Source: Rikenellaceae bacterium
Lineage (GTDB): Bacteria > Bacteroidota > Bacteroidia > Bacteroidales > Rikenellaceae
Assembly (NCBI GenBank): GCA_015060075.1
Contig: SUZE01000011.1
Span: 1 to 64,000 of the forward strand
Length of the DNA stretch: 64,000 nucleotides
Direction of reading: 5' to 3'
Part shown: positions 11,801 to 22,023 of the stretch, one piece after another
How positions within the stretch are numbered: position 1 is the first letter of the stretch
Layout: each line of letters begins with the position of its first letter
Translations under genes and position numbers: made by a program
Notes under the pieces: model-generated
What the model was told of the DNA's origin: nothing
Databases searched by the model: none
The model's input: only the letters and a program-made list of their open reading frames with translations

Positions 11801-14553
11801 GAGCCTGTCGATTGACCGAAAATTGAACCAATACATGTCTCTGCAGTTGCATTTGCTTTTGACTCCACACTACCCGAGTTGTAGCAGTTTGGATACTGCA
11901 ACGTAATACCGAGTGTGTTAGCCAAGATGCCACCAACATATACGGTACGGATATTCACATCATCATTTACAAGAATATTACCTGTATTACCACAGTTGTT
12001 AAACGTAATATTAACACCTGTCTCTGCAGTACCGAGCAAGCCCGACACCCACATCATACGGCTGCTCGAATTCGAAACAGTTACCCAACCTGCATTCTCA
12101 CAGTTATAAATCTGGTCGCAGTGGTCACTGATATAACCAAACATACCCGAAATGAATACGAGGAGCGTTCCGGTTGTTTCATGAGCGAACGTATCAGTCG
12201 AAACGTTAGCCTTAACATTCACCGAACCGCTATTCTTACAATCCGAGATGTAGTCAGACTCAAAAATACCGATACAAGCCGAATTGAACACATACGACGC
12301 ACCGCAGTACTGCCACTCAAAGTTTACATTACCCATATTGCTACAATTCTGGGTCTTAACCAAACCGGTAGTACCCAATGTAGCCTGTTTTCCGGCGCGA
12401 ACACCAATCACACCTGCGATAGCAGTATTCTTGTCAATATCAGCCTTATTTTTGCTAATATCACCATTACCGGCAATGCTACCTGCAATGCGAAGCACTG
12501 CGGACTGCTGGTTGTGGCACTCACTAACAAACTCCGACCATGATGTACCGATAACGCCTCCGATTACGATATTTGCGTTACCATTAATAGCGGCTCTATC
12601 TTGGTATTTACACTTTCCGGTATAGGTAATAGAACCAGAGTTTGAACACTCCTTAATCTCCTTAGTGCCCTTGACAGCATAAGCAACTACACCACCGATA
12701 TTACACTTCTCATTAACGAAGAAGTTCTCATCGAACAAGAGTGTACCACTATTCACACAATTCACAACAGAATTGGCCTCTAATCTACCTACTACACCTC
12801 CGATATTTGCACGAGTGGACTCGTGATTAATAGCAAGCAAACCCTTGTTCTCGCAATTTACAACCGAAACATGCGATGCTCCAATAACACCTCCCCAATC
12901 GAGGTCGAGCATAGGCTCATCAATGGTCAATTCACCTACATTTACGTTGCTTTCGAATGCTCCGTCAGTAACATAACCTGCAACACCTCCGATGTATGGG
13001 AAAACCTTCTCACTATTCGAATTGTCATTCCAAACAATAGCACCATTGCTGGTATTCTCAACCACGATAGGAAGGTTCTCGCCATCTGCGCAAGCATAAC
13101 CAACAACACCACCAATGCTTGGATAGAACTCCTTGCTCTTACCATCTGCACCTGCAATGGTTGTAATATTGATATCAACAGTGCTCTCCGCAAGGGAAAC
13201 CTTACCTCCGTAAACGCCACCAACAACACCACCGATGTTAATCCACTTGTTAATCAAAGTTGTGTCATCAGTAAGTGCGAGAGTGCTATTCTTATACTCG
13301 ATAGAACCTTTTGCCGAACAGTTAAAGATTGTACCAACCTGCTCACCGGCAACCGCAAGCGAACGAGCGATAAGACCAACCTTACCCTTCTCTGTCTCTA
13401 CCAATACACCCTCAACATTTACATTCGAGATTGTACCTGTCACATTCTCACCAAAGAGAGGTGCTGTCAAACCTTTGATAGTATAACCACGACCCTCGAA
13501 CAACGAAGAGAAATCATCGAGTGGAACCCACTTCCACTCTATATTCGTCATATCGACATCCGAAACGAGAAGAGCACCATCATATTTATCATAGAAAGTA
13601 CCAGCCGAAACCTCGTTAGCGAAAGTCTGCATATCAACATCTGTTCCGATTAGGAGCATGTTTTCACACTTATCAAGGTCAAACACAACAGATGGGAACT
13701 CACGAACCTTTCCTCCGTGCAACTGATTAACACCCGCTGCATTAAAGGTCTCCTTGTACGCCTTACCAGACTGCTCCAAGAAGCTAACCTCGAAATCGGT
13801 ATACTCACCCTTTGGCACTACGATATAGAAGACAGCCTCCTTGTCAGACGAAAGTTGATAACTATCACCCTCGAAATTGTAGAATACAGTCGGGTAAGTA
13901 CCCTCACGAGCTTCGAGTGTTCCTGCTGCAACCTCGCCATTGTCAGCACAGTACACATCAAATACACCGGCAATCGGAGCAGCATCAACAGTCGAAACCG
14001 AGATATATTTCAAATCTACGGTCTGACCCTCCTTTGCCTTAATGCTGAAACGGAGAGCCGTTGCAAGGTGCTCCATGTGGATATCCTCGAAGCCATTCGA
14101 CCAAGCATACATAGGTGCACTGTTTGGTGCGAAAGTACCCTCGGTGTGCATCTGCTCAGCAGAGAACACTACCGGATATTTTCCACTGTTTGCCTCTACC
14201 ACCACATTATCACCCTGATAAGGATAGACGATGTGATACGGAATCGTAATTCCCATAGGCAAAGCAAACACTGCAACATTCGGAGTCTCCTCGTATATGG
14301 TAATACCGGTTGTCGGCTTACCATTGACTGCGAGCACATCACTCTCACACCATGATACGGGATACTTTCCATCAACTTTCTCACCCAACTCCGTACGAGA
14401 TGGAGCAGGCATCGAAACTTGCAGCGTCTTAACTTCGCCACTTCCTCCATTCGGCTCCGAAATTACCGGAGCCAAATCCTCAGTAGTATCTTGCACGCAA
14501 GAGTAACTTACGAGCAGAACCACCAACATCAAAAGTTTAGTAAAATTTTTCAC
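8884..14553 (-). CDS. giant GLUG-like repeat lipoprotein (1889 aa), first gene of the operon
   Basis: Lipobox LVSYSC; fimbrillin-like N-terminus; many IGGVVG...NCxNxGxI repeats. Confidence 0.8.
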   Translation of the reverse strand: MKNFTKLLMLVVLLVSYSCVQDTTEDLAPVISEPNGGSGEVKTLQVSMPAPSRTELGEKVDGKYPVSWCESDVLAVNGKPTTGITIYEETPNVAVFALPMGITIPYHIVYPYQGDNVVVEANSGKYPVVFSAEQMHTEGTFAPNSAPMYAWSNGFEDIHMEHLATALRFSIKAKEGQTVDLKYISVSTVDAAPIAGVFDVYCADNGEVAAGTLEAREGTYPTVFYNFEGDSYQLSSDKEAVFYIVVPKGEYTDFEVSFLEQSGKAYKETFNAAGVNQLHGGKVREFPSVVFDLDKCENMLLIGTDVDMQTFANEVSAGTFYDKYDGALLVSDVDMTNIEWKWVPLDDFSSLFEGRGYTIKGLTAPLFGENVTGTISNVNVEGVLVETEKGKVGLIARSLAVAGEQVGTIFNCSAKGSIEYKNSTLALTDDTTLINKWINIGGVVGGVYGGKVSLAESTVDINITTIAGADGKSKEFYPSIGGVVGYACADGENLPIVVENTSNGAIVWNDNSNSEKVFPYIGGVAGYVTDGAFESNVNVGELTIDEPMLDLDWGGVIGASHVSVVNCENKGLLAINHESTRANIGGVVGRLEANSVVNCVNSGTLLFDENFFVNEKCNIGGVVAYAVKGTKEIKECSNSGSITYTGKCKYQDRAAINGNANIVIGGVIGTSWSEFVSECHNQQSAVLRIAGSIAGNGDISKNKADIDKNTAIAGVIGVRAGKQATLGTTGLVKTQNCSNMGNVNFEWQYCGASYVFNSACIGIFESDYISDCKNSGSVNVKANVSTDTFAHETTGTLLVFISGMFGYISDHCDQIYNCENAGWVTVSNSSSRMMWVSGLLGTAETGVNITFNNCGNTGNILVNDDVNIRTVYVGGILANTLGITLQYPNCYNSGSVESKANATAETCIGSIFGQSTGSDTGAGTEGIRNTGRVTFSGSTALAYVGGYCGLYREGKHTVEFDNASTGVVEYKGNASFCAFVGGIAGLGGTITTNSLVESLGVVNEIKKIAPNEGGAFEKGMTNNGNVTIYGYAPKIYVSGGFGYITSKISGVSGLTNNGTIEVPDMSNAKNLPESIHIGGVFGYATMNTAYPTSDGGIAEANAISDCHNTGAIIYKGIATDGAYIGGVAGWTSKAALFNCTNKGEVLSAGHAGNSCPRFDEKTEKATANNWRNIRTHDIAVGGIVGETDFDMVGCINEAEVTHECLLNPLRVDYLGELSSSRFDVGGIAGRVFSPQFDIDKSNYDEAKKTFVSKEMPAYICTFAGLTNKGKVTILGTPSATNNSPSADMEDNGEYQWTDVDDNDRQNRRLFVRVNVAGLFGRMMDLSKRSGTEMKEATYKLSGCTNEAAVEVPNAGGAKCLSVAGGIGDILVSNLECTAVHNKGRIAVENAGVGSAAINGKKMVHAFFINLGGIAATHFDYRLFGNEQGDFAKYKHYAIFTGCTNSGDIHYGEIGSSVFQCAGGILGQALHCAADRCINIGLEGYGGGKWYKSQLQLIFNNCSNSGNIDFRSQLLTEPYNYNYAGGILGTANMGHNGYTQHYGNINVVADHCENSGNVQWDRSNGVASPNENYYNTAVGGIIGQYTGGIGHSTNSDTAVGGNLGTRENGCNAQITSCKNSGRIHGLSGIMGGIIGCGSWYVKITGTEEDPTINTGDIAVMRENGIVITRGRYGNKYTYAGGIAGILREYTEAKYAVGSAKSSDNNAYPNYMPEHQYCRVEYAVNEGAVGATGYAGGIAGYYWSAVEPSKREGAEIEHRGGMQCCRNTGSIYALEQATTNVGAIVGMPRMFTYTSNTSNDVAKYLSEGMNPEGQWPIGVKDCYVGGYVLRGAVGEIKIDETNYMHAIYGEPWAAENFSSISDNGDYDGCTLYVAPTPEEPAPEEPTPDAGV

Positions 14554-14857
14554 GCTAATAGTTTTTAAAAAGTTTGTAATTGTTTGTTATTATTTTGTTT
14601 GTTGTTTGTTATTTTCCGTTTTCGTCTGTTTTTCTTCCAATCCCCCGTATACGCACATATACATACGCTTGTGCGCACGCACGCAGAAAAACAAAAAGAT
14701 TATTCGCTCCGCTTTGCTTGCGAGGCGACCAATCTTCACCACTGCGGGCTTATAAACAACCACAAGCCCTCATAATCATCGTAATATCATCATTTTAAGG
14801 TTTCACCACACAAAATGCGTCCATTTCACATGGCTTATTTAGTATCATTTGGTTTTA

Positions 14858-14865
14858 CAAAGGTA
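14858..14865 (-). promoter_or_regulatory. predicted -7 box (TACCTTTG) for the SusC/SusD operon
   Basis: TAnnTTTG with TTG about 19 nt upstream; implies an approximately 300-nt leader. Confidence 0.5.
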
Positions 14866-14932
14866 CACATTTTTTTAATATAAACAACCCGACCACACAA
14901 TTTTTTTACAAAAAAAAATCGCATCTCTTTTC

Positions 14933-15595
14933 TCACCACTCTATCGGGCTCTTGCCAATTGACAAGAGATAACTATTCGCCTTCGAAAAGTGGCGAGAGC
15001 CAAAGAAACCTCTGTAAACAGAGAGAGGCGATGGATGAACTGCTTTAAGCACAAGATTTTGCGATACATCAACCATTGCGCCTTTCTTTTGCGCATAACT
15101 ACCCCATAGCATATACACTACACCTTGTTTGCGCTCTGCGATAAGTCGCACCACTGCATCGGTAAATCGTTCCCAACCTCGCCCTGCATGCGAAGCTGCC
15201 TCATGCGCCCTCACAGTCAGCACAGCATTGAGCATCAACACGCCCTGTTCTGCCCAACGGTCAAGATTTCCACTCATTGGAACAGGCTTGCCAATATCGT
15301 CTGCAACCTCCTTGAAGATATTTCGCAGCGATGGCGGAAAATCGACTCCGTCATCAACCGAAAAACATAATCCATTCGCCTGACCATCACCGTGATAAGG
15401 GTCCTGTCCGATAATTACCACCTTCAACTTATCAAGCGGGCATTTATCGAATGCACGAAAGATGTTTCGTGCAGCGGGAAATACCTGTCGAGAAGCATAC
15501 TCCGCCTTGACAAAATCGACCAATTCTGCAAAATAGGGCTTATCAAACTCCCCTTGCAACAACGCTTTCCAATCCTCGGCTATACGAACATTCAT
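14933..15595 (-). CDS. ung: uracil-DNA glycosylase
   Basis: VVIIGQDPYHGDGQANGLCFSV; HPSPLSVYRGFFGSRHFSKAN; start placed at MNVRIAEDW. Confidence 0.96.
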   Translation of the reverse strand: MNVRIAEDWKALLQGEFDKPYFAELVDFVKAEYASRQVFPAARNIFRAFDKCPLDKLKVVIIGQDPYHGDGQANGLCFSVDDGVDFPPSLRNIFKEVADDIGKPVPMSGNLDRWAEQGVLMLNAVLTVRAHEAASHAGRGWERFTDAVVRLIAERKQGVVYMLWGSYAQKKGAMVDVSQNLVLKAVHPSPLSVYRGFFGSRHFSKANSYLLSIGKSPIEW

Positions 15596-15705
15596 AGTAG
15601 TAGTTTTTTCAAGAGCGAAGATAGCTATTTTTATCGAAACGATTGCAGATTTACTCAAAATTTTACTATCTTTGTCAAAACTAACACTTAAATTCAAATA
15701 AAACT

Positions 15706-16827
15706 ATGAAGGTTATATTTTCATTTTTGGCGATTATACTCGCCATATCTTGCAGTCAAACAACCAAGCCTACACTCTTAGACAAAGCTAATTTCGAGAC
15801 AACCGTAGATGGCAAGGCGGTTTCACTCTACACTCTTGAAGCAGGCGACCTCGTGATGCAGGTTACAAACTATGGAGCAAGAGTCGTTTCGTTGTGGACG
15901 CCCGACCGTAATGGCAATTATGCCGATGTGGAGATTGGATATGAGAACATCGACCGCTACATCAACAATACCGGTGAACGCTATCTCGGAGCAGTTGTAG
16001 GTCCGGTAGCAAACCGTATCGCCAACGGCAAATTCTCACTTGACGGCAAGGAGTACACCTTACCTCAAAATAACAATGGTCAGACCCTGCACGGAGGAAC
16101 TCTCGGTGTAGACCGCATCGTTTGGGAAGTCGTATCTTGCACAGATAACGAGATAGTTTTCAGTACATTACTCCCTGATGGTCAGGACGGTTTTCCTGCA
16201 AATCGTACTATCAAAATGGTCTATCGTTTGACCGAGAATAACGAGTTTGTAGTTGAATATGAGGCTACGACTGACGCCAAGACCGTCTTAAACCTCTCGC
16301 ACCACTCGTTCTTCAACCTCGAAGGCGATGGCGCAGGCACAATTCTTGACCATATACTGACAATAAACAGCAAAGCAATAACACCGGTGAACGAGTTTCT
16401 TATCCCTACGGGCGAGATTATGTGCGTAAAGGATACTCCATTTGACTTCAACGAGCCACACGCCATTGGCGAGCGTGTAAATGCCGACCACCCACAATTA
16501 AAGGCCGGTGCAGGTTATGACCACAACTGGATTATCGACCGCGAAGACAATGGAGAGGTATTGAAGGTTGCTGATGTATATTCGCCAAAGAGTGGTCGTG
16601 GCATGGAGGTTTTGACCGACCAAGTGGCTCTGCAATTCTACTGCGGCAACTTCTTCGATGGCTCGTACAACAACAAATTCGGCAAGCCTATCGCCTATCG
16701 TGGAGCAATTGCTCTCGAAACCCAGCGTTATCCTGATGCACCAAATCAGCCATCGTTTCCAAGCGTAGTTTTGGAGCCTGGACAAGTTTACAAGCACACT
16801 TGTATATATAAATTTTATGCTAAATAA
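15706..16827 (+). CDS. galM: aldose 1-epimerase (lipoprotein form)
   Basis: Lipobox AISC; GAVVGPVANRIANGKF, NNNGQTLHGG, LSHHSFFNLEG, GYDHNW. Confidence 0.93.
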   Translation: MKVIFSFLAIILAISCSQTTKPTLLDKANFETTVDGKAVSLYTLEAGDLVMQVTNYGARVVSLWTPDRNGNYADVEIGYENIDRYINNTGERYLGAVVGPVANRIANGKFSLDGKEYTLPQNNNGQTLHGGTLGVDRIVWEVVSCTDNEIVFSTLLPDGQDGFPANRTIKMVYRLTENNEFVVEYEATTDAKTVLNLSHHSFFNLEGDGAGTILDHILTINSKAITPVNEFLIPTGEIMCVKDTPFDFNEPHAIGERVNADHPQLKAGAGYDHNWIIDREDNGEVLKVADVYSPKSGRGMEVLTDQVALQFYCGNFFDGSYNNKFGKPIAYRGAIALETQRYPDAPNQPSFPSVVLEPGQVYKHTCIYKFYAK

Positions 16828-16837
16828 TTAGATATTT

Positions 16838-17551
16838 ATGGCAAATTTAACACCTACTCCTCATATTGGAGCAAAGTACGGAGAGATAGCGGAGCGTGTC
16901 ATTATGGCGGGCGACCCGCTGCGCGCAAAATTCATGGCAGAGCGCTACCTCGAAAACCCGAAACTCGTTAATCAAGTACGTGGAATGTACTGTTATACGG
17001 GAACTTACAAAGGCAAAGAAGTTTCGGTAATGGGACACGGAATGGGTATTTCGTCTATTGGCATCTACACCTTCGAATTATACAACTTTTACGGCGTAAA
17101 GCGCATTATCCGCACAGGCTCAGCCGGTGCATATCAACCCAATTTACACATTGGCGACATAGTCATCGCACAAGGTGCTTGTGACAACTCAAATTTCGCT
17201 GCTCAATTTGGTCTGCCGGGCACGTTTGCACCGATTGCCGACTACGGAATGTTGAGCGCCGCAGTGGAGAAGGCGAAGGCTATGGGCGTAAACTATGCCG
17301 TAGGAAACATTCTCGCATCGGAGATATTTTACAACGACAACCCCGAGGCATGGAAGCAGTGGCAGAAGATGGGCGTTTTGGCGGTCGAAATGGAGGCGTC
17401 TGCGCTCTATATGAACGCTGCGCGTAGCGGCAATCAAGCACTCTGCATCTGCACCATATCGGACTCACTCGTAACCCACGAGGAGACCACCGCCGAGCAG
17501 CGCGAAAAGACATTTACGGATATGATGGAGATTGCATTTGAGATAATTTAG
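16838..17551 (+). CDS. deoD: purine-nucleoside phosphorylase
   Basis: TPHIGAKYGEIAERVIMAGDPLRAKFMAERYL; GHGMGISSIGIYTFEL; RTGSAGA; VEMEASALY. Confidence 0.97.
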   Translation: MANLTPTPHIGAKYGEIAERVIMAGDPLRAKFMAERYLENPKLVNQVRGMYCYTGTYKGKEVSVMGHGMGISSIGIYTFELYNFYGVKRIIRTGSAGAYQPNLHIGDIVIAQGACDNSNFAAQFGLPGTFAPIADYGMLSAAVEKAKAMGVNYAVGNILASEIFYNDNPEAWKQWQKMGVLAVEMEASALYMNAARSGNQALCICTISDSLVTHEETTAEQREKTFTDMMEIAFEII

Positions 17552-17560
17552 CAAAGTATT

Positions 17561-18340
17561 ATGAAGAGATTTTTAGCTATCACACTTGCGGTTATTTATA
17601 TAGGTATCGGCAACTCCTATGCTTGGGGGAAATTTGGACATGATATCATTGTCGAAATAGCCAAAAGGCACCTCACCGAGGAAGCAAAGGCAAACATCGC
17701 TAAATATATGCCTTACGATATCACCACCGAGTCCTCTTGGATGGACTACCACCGTCACGACAAAGGTATCGCATATACAACTTCGTGGCATGTCTACAAT
17801 GTTGATGAAAATCACGAGTACGATATGAATCCACGCCTTCATAAGGGCGATGCAATTCTCGCAATGAAGGTGTCGGATTTCAACCTCAAAAAGTATCGCG
17901 AATTGAGTGATTCGGCAGTAGTGATGAATCTGCGTTTTGTGCTACACTTTACGGGCGACATTCACTGCCCTACTCACTCCTACGTTCCCGGACCTCGTTG
18001 CTTCTGGCCTTGCGAGCTGAATGGCAAGAAGTTAAAGTCATTTCACTCACTATACGACTACATCACTGATGACCTATACAAGGGTATGAGTGCAGCCGAA
18101 GCTGCTGCAAAATTGGATAACTGCAACAAGGGCGAACGCAAGCGTATATGCAAAGGCGACTTTCACGAATGGGCGCACGAGATTGGCGAGATGAATGCCG
18201 TTATCTACAAGTGGAATCCACACAATACGAAAGTTCTCAACCCTAACACGGTGGAGCTCTCACGAGATTTGGTGGATAGACAAGTACGCAATGCGGGATA
18301 CCGCTTGGCACATCTGCTGAACAAATATTTTGATAAATAA
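17561..18340 (+). CDS. S1/P1 nuclease family protein (copy 1)
   Basis: Mature N-terminus WGKFGHDIIVEIAKRHL; LHFTGDIHCPTH zinc-site motif. Confidence 0.9.
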   Translation: MKRFLAITLAVIYIGIGNSYAWGKFGHDIIVEIAKRHLTEEAKANIAKYMPYDITTESSWMDYHRHDKGIAYTTSWHVYNVDENHEYDMNPRLHKGDAILAMKVSDFNLKKYRELSDSAVVMNLRFVLHFTGDIHCPTHSYVPGPRCFWPCELNGKKLKSFHSLYDYITDDLYKGMSAAEAAAKLDNCNKGERKRICKGDFHEWAHEIGEMNAVIYKWNPHNTKVLNPNTVELSRDLVDRQVRNAGYRLAHLLNKYFDK

Positions 18341-18351
18341 CCAATAACATT

Positions 18352-19152
18352 ATGAAACGAATAGTTACACTACTGACTATTGTACTGATATTCAGTTCGT
18401 ATAGCGCACAAGCTTGGAACAAATTGGGGCATCGCACTGTTGTCGAAATTGCAAAACGCCACCTTACCGAAGAGGCAAAAGCGAATATTGCCAAATATAT
18501 GCCTTACGACATCACCAAAGATGCGTTGTGGATGGATTACAACCGAGGTAAGAAATCGCCTTATCGCTTTACAAACAGCTGGCACTCATACTATTACGAC
18601 TCTAAATTTCGCCACGACCCAAATGTTGCACACAAGATTCAAAATGGCGACACGATGCGTGGACTCGACTTGGTGACCTACAACCTCGAAAACTACAAGG
18701 AGCTGACCGACTCGGCAGTCGTATTCAATATCCGTGCGGTTTTGCACTTTGTGGGCGATATGCACTGTCCTTCGCACTGCAAGTTTATCAATGGTCGTGA
18801 CGATGCGGCACCGAAGGTCTTTGTTCAGGGCAAGGGATATGGCTCGTTCCACGGCTTCTACGACTCTATGCCGGAGCATATCTACGGCTGGAAAAAGAGT
18901 CCTATGGAGTTGGCAAAAGAGCTTGACACCTACTCCAAAGGCAAAATTAAAAAGACCTGCAAGGGCGACCACCACGAGTGGGCAAAGGAGTGTATGCGCA
19001 TAACCAATGTTATCCACCAATGGAATCCGAACGATGGCACAGCAGACTTGCGTGACGATACCATTGAGCGTTCCAAAGATGTGATTGACATTCAATTACG
19101 CCATGCAGGATATCGTTTGGCTTATCTACTGAACAAGTACTTTGGAGAGTAA
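18352..19152 (+). CDS. S1/P1 nuclease family protein (copy 2)
   Basis: WNKLGHRTVVEIAKRHLTEEAKANIAKYMPYDIT; LHFVGDMHCPSH. Confidence 0.9.
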   Translation: MKRIVTLLTIVLIFSSYSAQAWNKLGHRTVVEIAKRHLTEEAKANIAKYMPYDITKDALWMDYNRGKKSPYRFTNSWHSYYYDSKFRHDPNVAHKIQNGDTMRGLDLVTYNLENYKELTDSAVVFNIRAVLHFVGDMHCPSHCKFINGRDDAAPKVFVQGKGYGSFHGFYDSMPEHIYGWKKSPMELAKELDTYSKGKIKKTCKGDHHEWAKECMRITNVIHQWNPNDGTADLRDDTIERSKDVIDIQLRHAGYRLAYLLNKYFGE

Positions 19153-19154
19153 CG

Positions 19155-19194
19155 AAAAAAGATGGTTGCAACTGTTTGCAACCATCTTTTTTTT
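19155..19194 (+). terminator. bidirectional Rho-independent terminator
   Basis: Perfect 17-bp stem AAAAAAGATGGTTGCAA/TTGCAACCATCTTTTTT, loop CTGT. Confidence 0.93.
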
Positions 19195-19230
19195 GCGATT
19201 AGCTATTGGCTGTTAGCCTTTAGCTTTTTT

Positions 19231-21858
19231 TTATTTTAGAGCCTGAAGTTGAGCCTCGATGGCCGCAATCTTAGCCTCCGCATCACGCTTCTTATTCTGC
19301 TCGTTAGCAACTACTTGTGCAGGTGCTGACGACACGAAACGCTCGTTAGAGAGTTTCTTCATTACGGTTGCGAGGAAGCCTTGCTGATATGCCAAATCCT
19401 TCTCCAACTTGGCAATCTCCGCCTCCTTGTCGATATTGTCGCCCATAGGTACGAAATACTGCGTAGTCTTAACGATAAACGCTGCGTCCATAGGGTTCTT
19501 CTCGGTTACAAATGTTACAGCCGAGAGATTTGCCATCTTCACGATAACTGCCTCAAACTCCGCAGGATAGTTTTCGTCACGCACAACCTTCAACTCCAAC
19601 GCCTCCTTCTGCGGCAAGTTCTTCTGCTTGCGGATATTACGCACAGCCGATACAACCTCCTGAGCGAGAGCAAAGTGAGCCAAAACCTTCTCGTCTGCCT
19701 TCTCTGCCTTTGGCATCGAAGCCACGCAGATAGATTCTCCCTCCTTGCGCTCGGCGAGGTCCTGCCAAATTTCTTCTGTCACGAATGGCATGAATGGGTG
19801 CAAGAGCAACATCAACTGCTCAAACATCTTCTTCGTAGCCGCCATTGTTGCAGCATCGCAAGGCGAGCCGTAAGCAGGCTTTATCATCTCCAAGTACCAA
19901 CCGCTGAAATCGTCCCAGAACAACTTGTAGGCAACCATCAATGCCTCCGAGATGCGGTAGTTTTTGAAATTCTCCTCAATCTCTGCCAATGCTGCATTGA
20001 AGCGGTTTTTGAACCACGCCACAGCCTGCTTCGAGCAGTCGCTCTGCGCCAATGCTGCATCAACCTGCCAGCCATTGATTAGGCGATAAGCGTTCCAAAT
20101 TTTATTACCGAAGTTTCTACCCTGCTCGCAGAGAGCATTGTCGAACATCAAGTCGTTACCTGCCGAAGAGCAGAGCATCATCGCTACACGCACACCGTCA
20201 GCACCATACTCGGCAATCAGGTCGAGCGGGTCTGGTGAGTTGCCCAACTGCTTCGACATCTTACGACCAATCTTATCTCGCACGATACCGGTAAAATAGA
20301 CATTTCCAAACGGTTTCTCGCCACGATACTCATATCCCGCCATAATCATACGAGCCACCCAGAAGAAGATGATATCTGGACCGGTTACGAGGTCGTTTGT
20401 CGGGTAGTAGTACTTAATCTGCTCGTTATCAGGGTTGCGAATACCATCGAATACCGAGATAGGCCATAACCACGATGAGAACCAAGTATCAAGCACATCA
20501 TCATCTTGGCGCAAATCTGCCAAAGTGAGTGATGTATCGCCCGTCTTTTCGTGAGCCAAAGCCAACGCCTTCTCTGCGGTCTCGGCAACAACATAGCCAC
20601 CCTTTGGAAGGTAGTACGCAGGAATACGCTGTCCCCACCACAACTGACGCGAGATACACCAATCTTTGATATTCTCCATCCAGTGACGGTATGTATTCTT
20701 GTACTTCTCTGGCACGAAGCGGATAATATCCTCTAAAACAGCCTTTGTTGCAGGCTCGGCAATCTCCTTCATCGACATAAACCACTGCATTGACAACTTC
20801 GGCTCGATGGCCACGCCCGTACGCTCCGAGTAGCCTACATTGTTGGTGTAAGCCTCTGTCTTTTCGAGCAGGTCGGCATCTGCCAAATCCTTCTCAATCT
20901 GCTTGCGGCAGTCGAAGCGGTCCATACCGACATACATACCAACTTTGTCATTGATTGTACCATCATCGTTGAAGATATCGATGGTTTCGAGTCCGTACTT
21001 CTCGCCGAGCATGTAGTCGTTTACATCGTGTGCAGGAGTAACTTTCAACGCACCCGTACCGAACTCGATATCGACATACTCGTCACGAATAATAGGAATC
21101 GAGCGACCTACGAGAGGTACGATAACTCTTGCACCCTCCGGAACATCGGCATAGCGAGGGTCGTTCGGGTTAAGACAGACAGCCGTATCACCCAAAATGG
21201 TTTCGGGGCGGGTTGTAGCAACAATAATGTTGCGGTCGGTACCCTCCAATTTGTAACGCAAGTAGTAGAGTTTTCCTTGCGACTCCTTATATATAACCTC
21301 CTCGTCAGACAAAGCGGTCTTTGCCGATGGGTCCCAATGCACCATACGCACACCACGATAGATTTTGCCCTTGCGATAGAGGTCGCAGAATACCGAAATC
21401 ACACTCTCGGTACGCTCTGGGTCCATTGTAAAACAAGTTCTATCCCAATCGCATGATGCGCCCAACTTGCGCAACTGCTTCAAGATAATGCCGCCGTGTT
21501 TCTCCTTCCACTCCCAAGCGTGAGCGAGGAACTCCTCACGGGTAAGGGTCGATTTGTCGATACCCTCAGCCTTCAACTTCGCAACCACCTTTGCCTCGGT
21601 AGCAATCGAAGCGTGGTCTGTGCCTGGTACCCAGCAAGCATTCTTGCCGAGCATACGGGCACGGCGCACCAACACGTCCTGCAAGGTGTTGTTGAGCATG
21701 TGTCCCATGTGCAACATACCCGTAACGTTTGGTGGCGGAATAACAATAGTGTAAGGCTCGCGAGCATCAGGCTCCGAGTGGAAAAGGTTCTTTTCAATCC
21801 AGTAATCGTACCACTTTTGTTCAATCTCTTGTGGTAAATACTTGTCTGCGATTGCCAT
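19231..21858 (-). CDS. valS: valine--tRNA ligase
   Basis: [42 protein letters not shown]-terminal coiled coil; start at MAIADKYLP. Confidence 0.97.
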   Translation of the reverse strand: MAIADKYLPQEIEQKWYDYWIEKNLFHSEPDAREPYTIVIPPPNVTGMLHMGHMLNNTLQDVLVRRARMLGKNACWVPGTDHASIATEAKVVAKLKAEGIDKSTLTREEFLAHAWEWKEKHGGIILKQLRKLGASCDWDRTCFTMDPERTESVISVFCDLYRKGKIYRGVRMVHWDPSAKTALSDEEVIYKESQGKLYYLRYKLEGTDRNIIVATTRPETILGDTAVCLNPNDPRYADVPEGARVIVPLVGRSIPIIRDEYVDIEFGTGALKVTPAHDVNDYMLGEKYGLETIDIFNDDGTINDKVGMYVGMDRFDCRKQIEKDLADADLLEKTEAYTNNVGYSERTGVAIEPKLSMQWFMSMKEIAEPATKAVLEDIIRFVPEKYKNTYRHWMENIKDWCISRQLWWGQRIPAYYLPKGGYVVAETAEKALALAHEKTGDTSLTLADLRQDDDVLDTWFSSWLWPISVFDGIRNPDNEQIKYYYPTNDLVTGPDIIFFWVARMIMAGYEYRGEKPFGNVYFTGIVRDKIGRKMSKQLGNSPDPLDLIAEYGADGVRVAMMLCSSAGNDLMFDNALCEQGRNFGNKIWNAYRLINGWQVDAALAQSDCSKQAVAWFKNRFNAALAEIEENFKNYRISEALMVAYKLFWDDFSGWYLEMIKPAYGSPCDAATMAATKKMFEQLMLLLHPFMPFVTEEIWQDLAERKEGESICVASMPKAEKADEKVLAHFALAQEVVSAVRNIRKQKNLPQKEALELKVVRDENYPAEFEAVIVKMANLSAVTFVTEKNPMDAAFIVKTTQYFVPMGDNIDKEAEIAKLEKDLAYQQGFLATVMKKLSNERFVSSAPAQVVANEQNKKRDAEAKIAAIEAQLQALK

Positions 21859-22023
21859 AATTCTATATATTTTTATATCTTTTTGTTCTAAATGGCAAAA
21901 GTAGCAAACTTTTCCGAAATAACCAACTCTTTGCGTAGCAAAAAGGGTGAAAGAGGCTGTTTCGACCGATTTTTCATTTTTAGTTCTTAATTTACAATTA
22001 AGTTTCGTATCTTTGCATTGATT

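Noticed and set aside
8884-14553. Possible CRISPR-like or DNA tandem array
   Set aside because: Periodicity is at the protein level (degenerate codons), with no identical direct repeats and unique spacers.
19195-19229. Short TTAGCTATTGGCTGTTAGCCTTTAGC repeat between terminator and valS stop
   Set aside because: Low-complexity spacer with no consistent unit or structure beyond the adjacent terminator.
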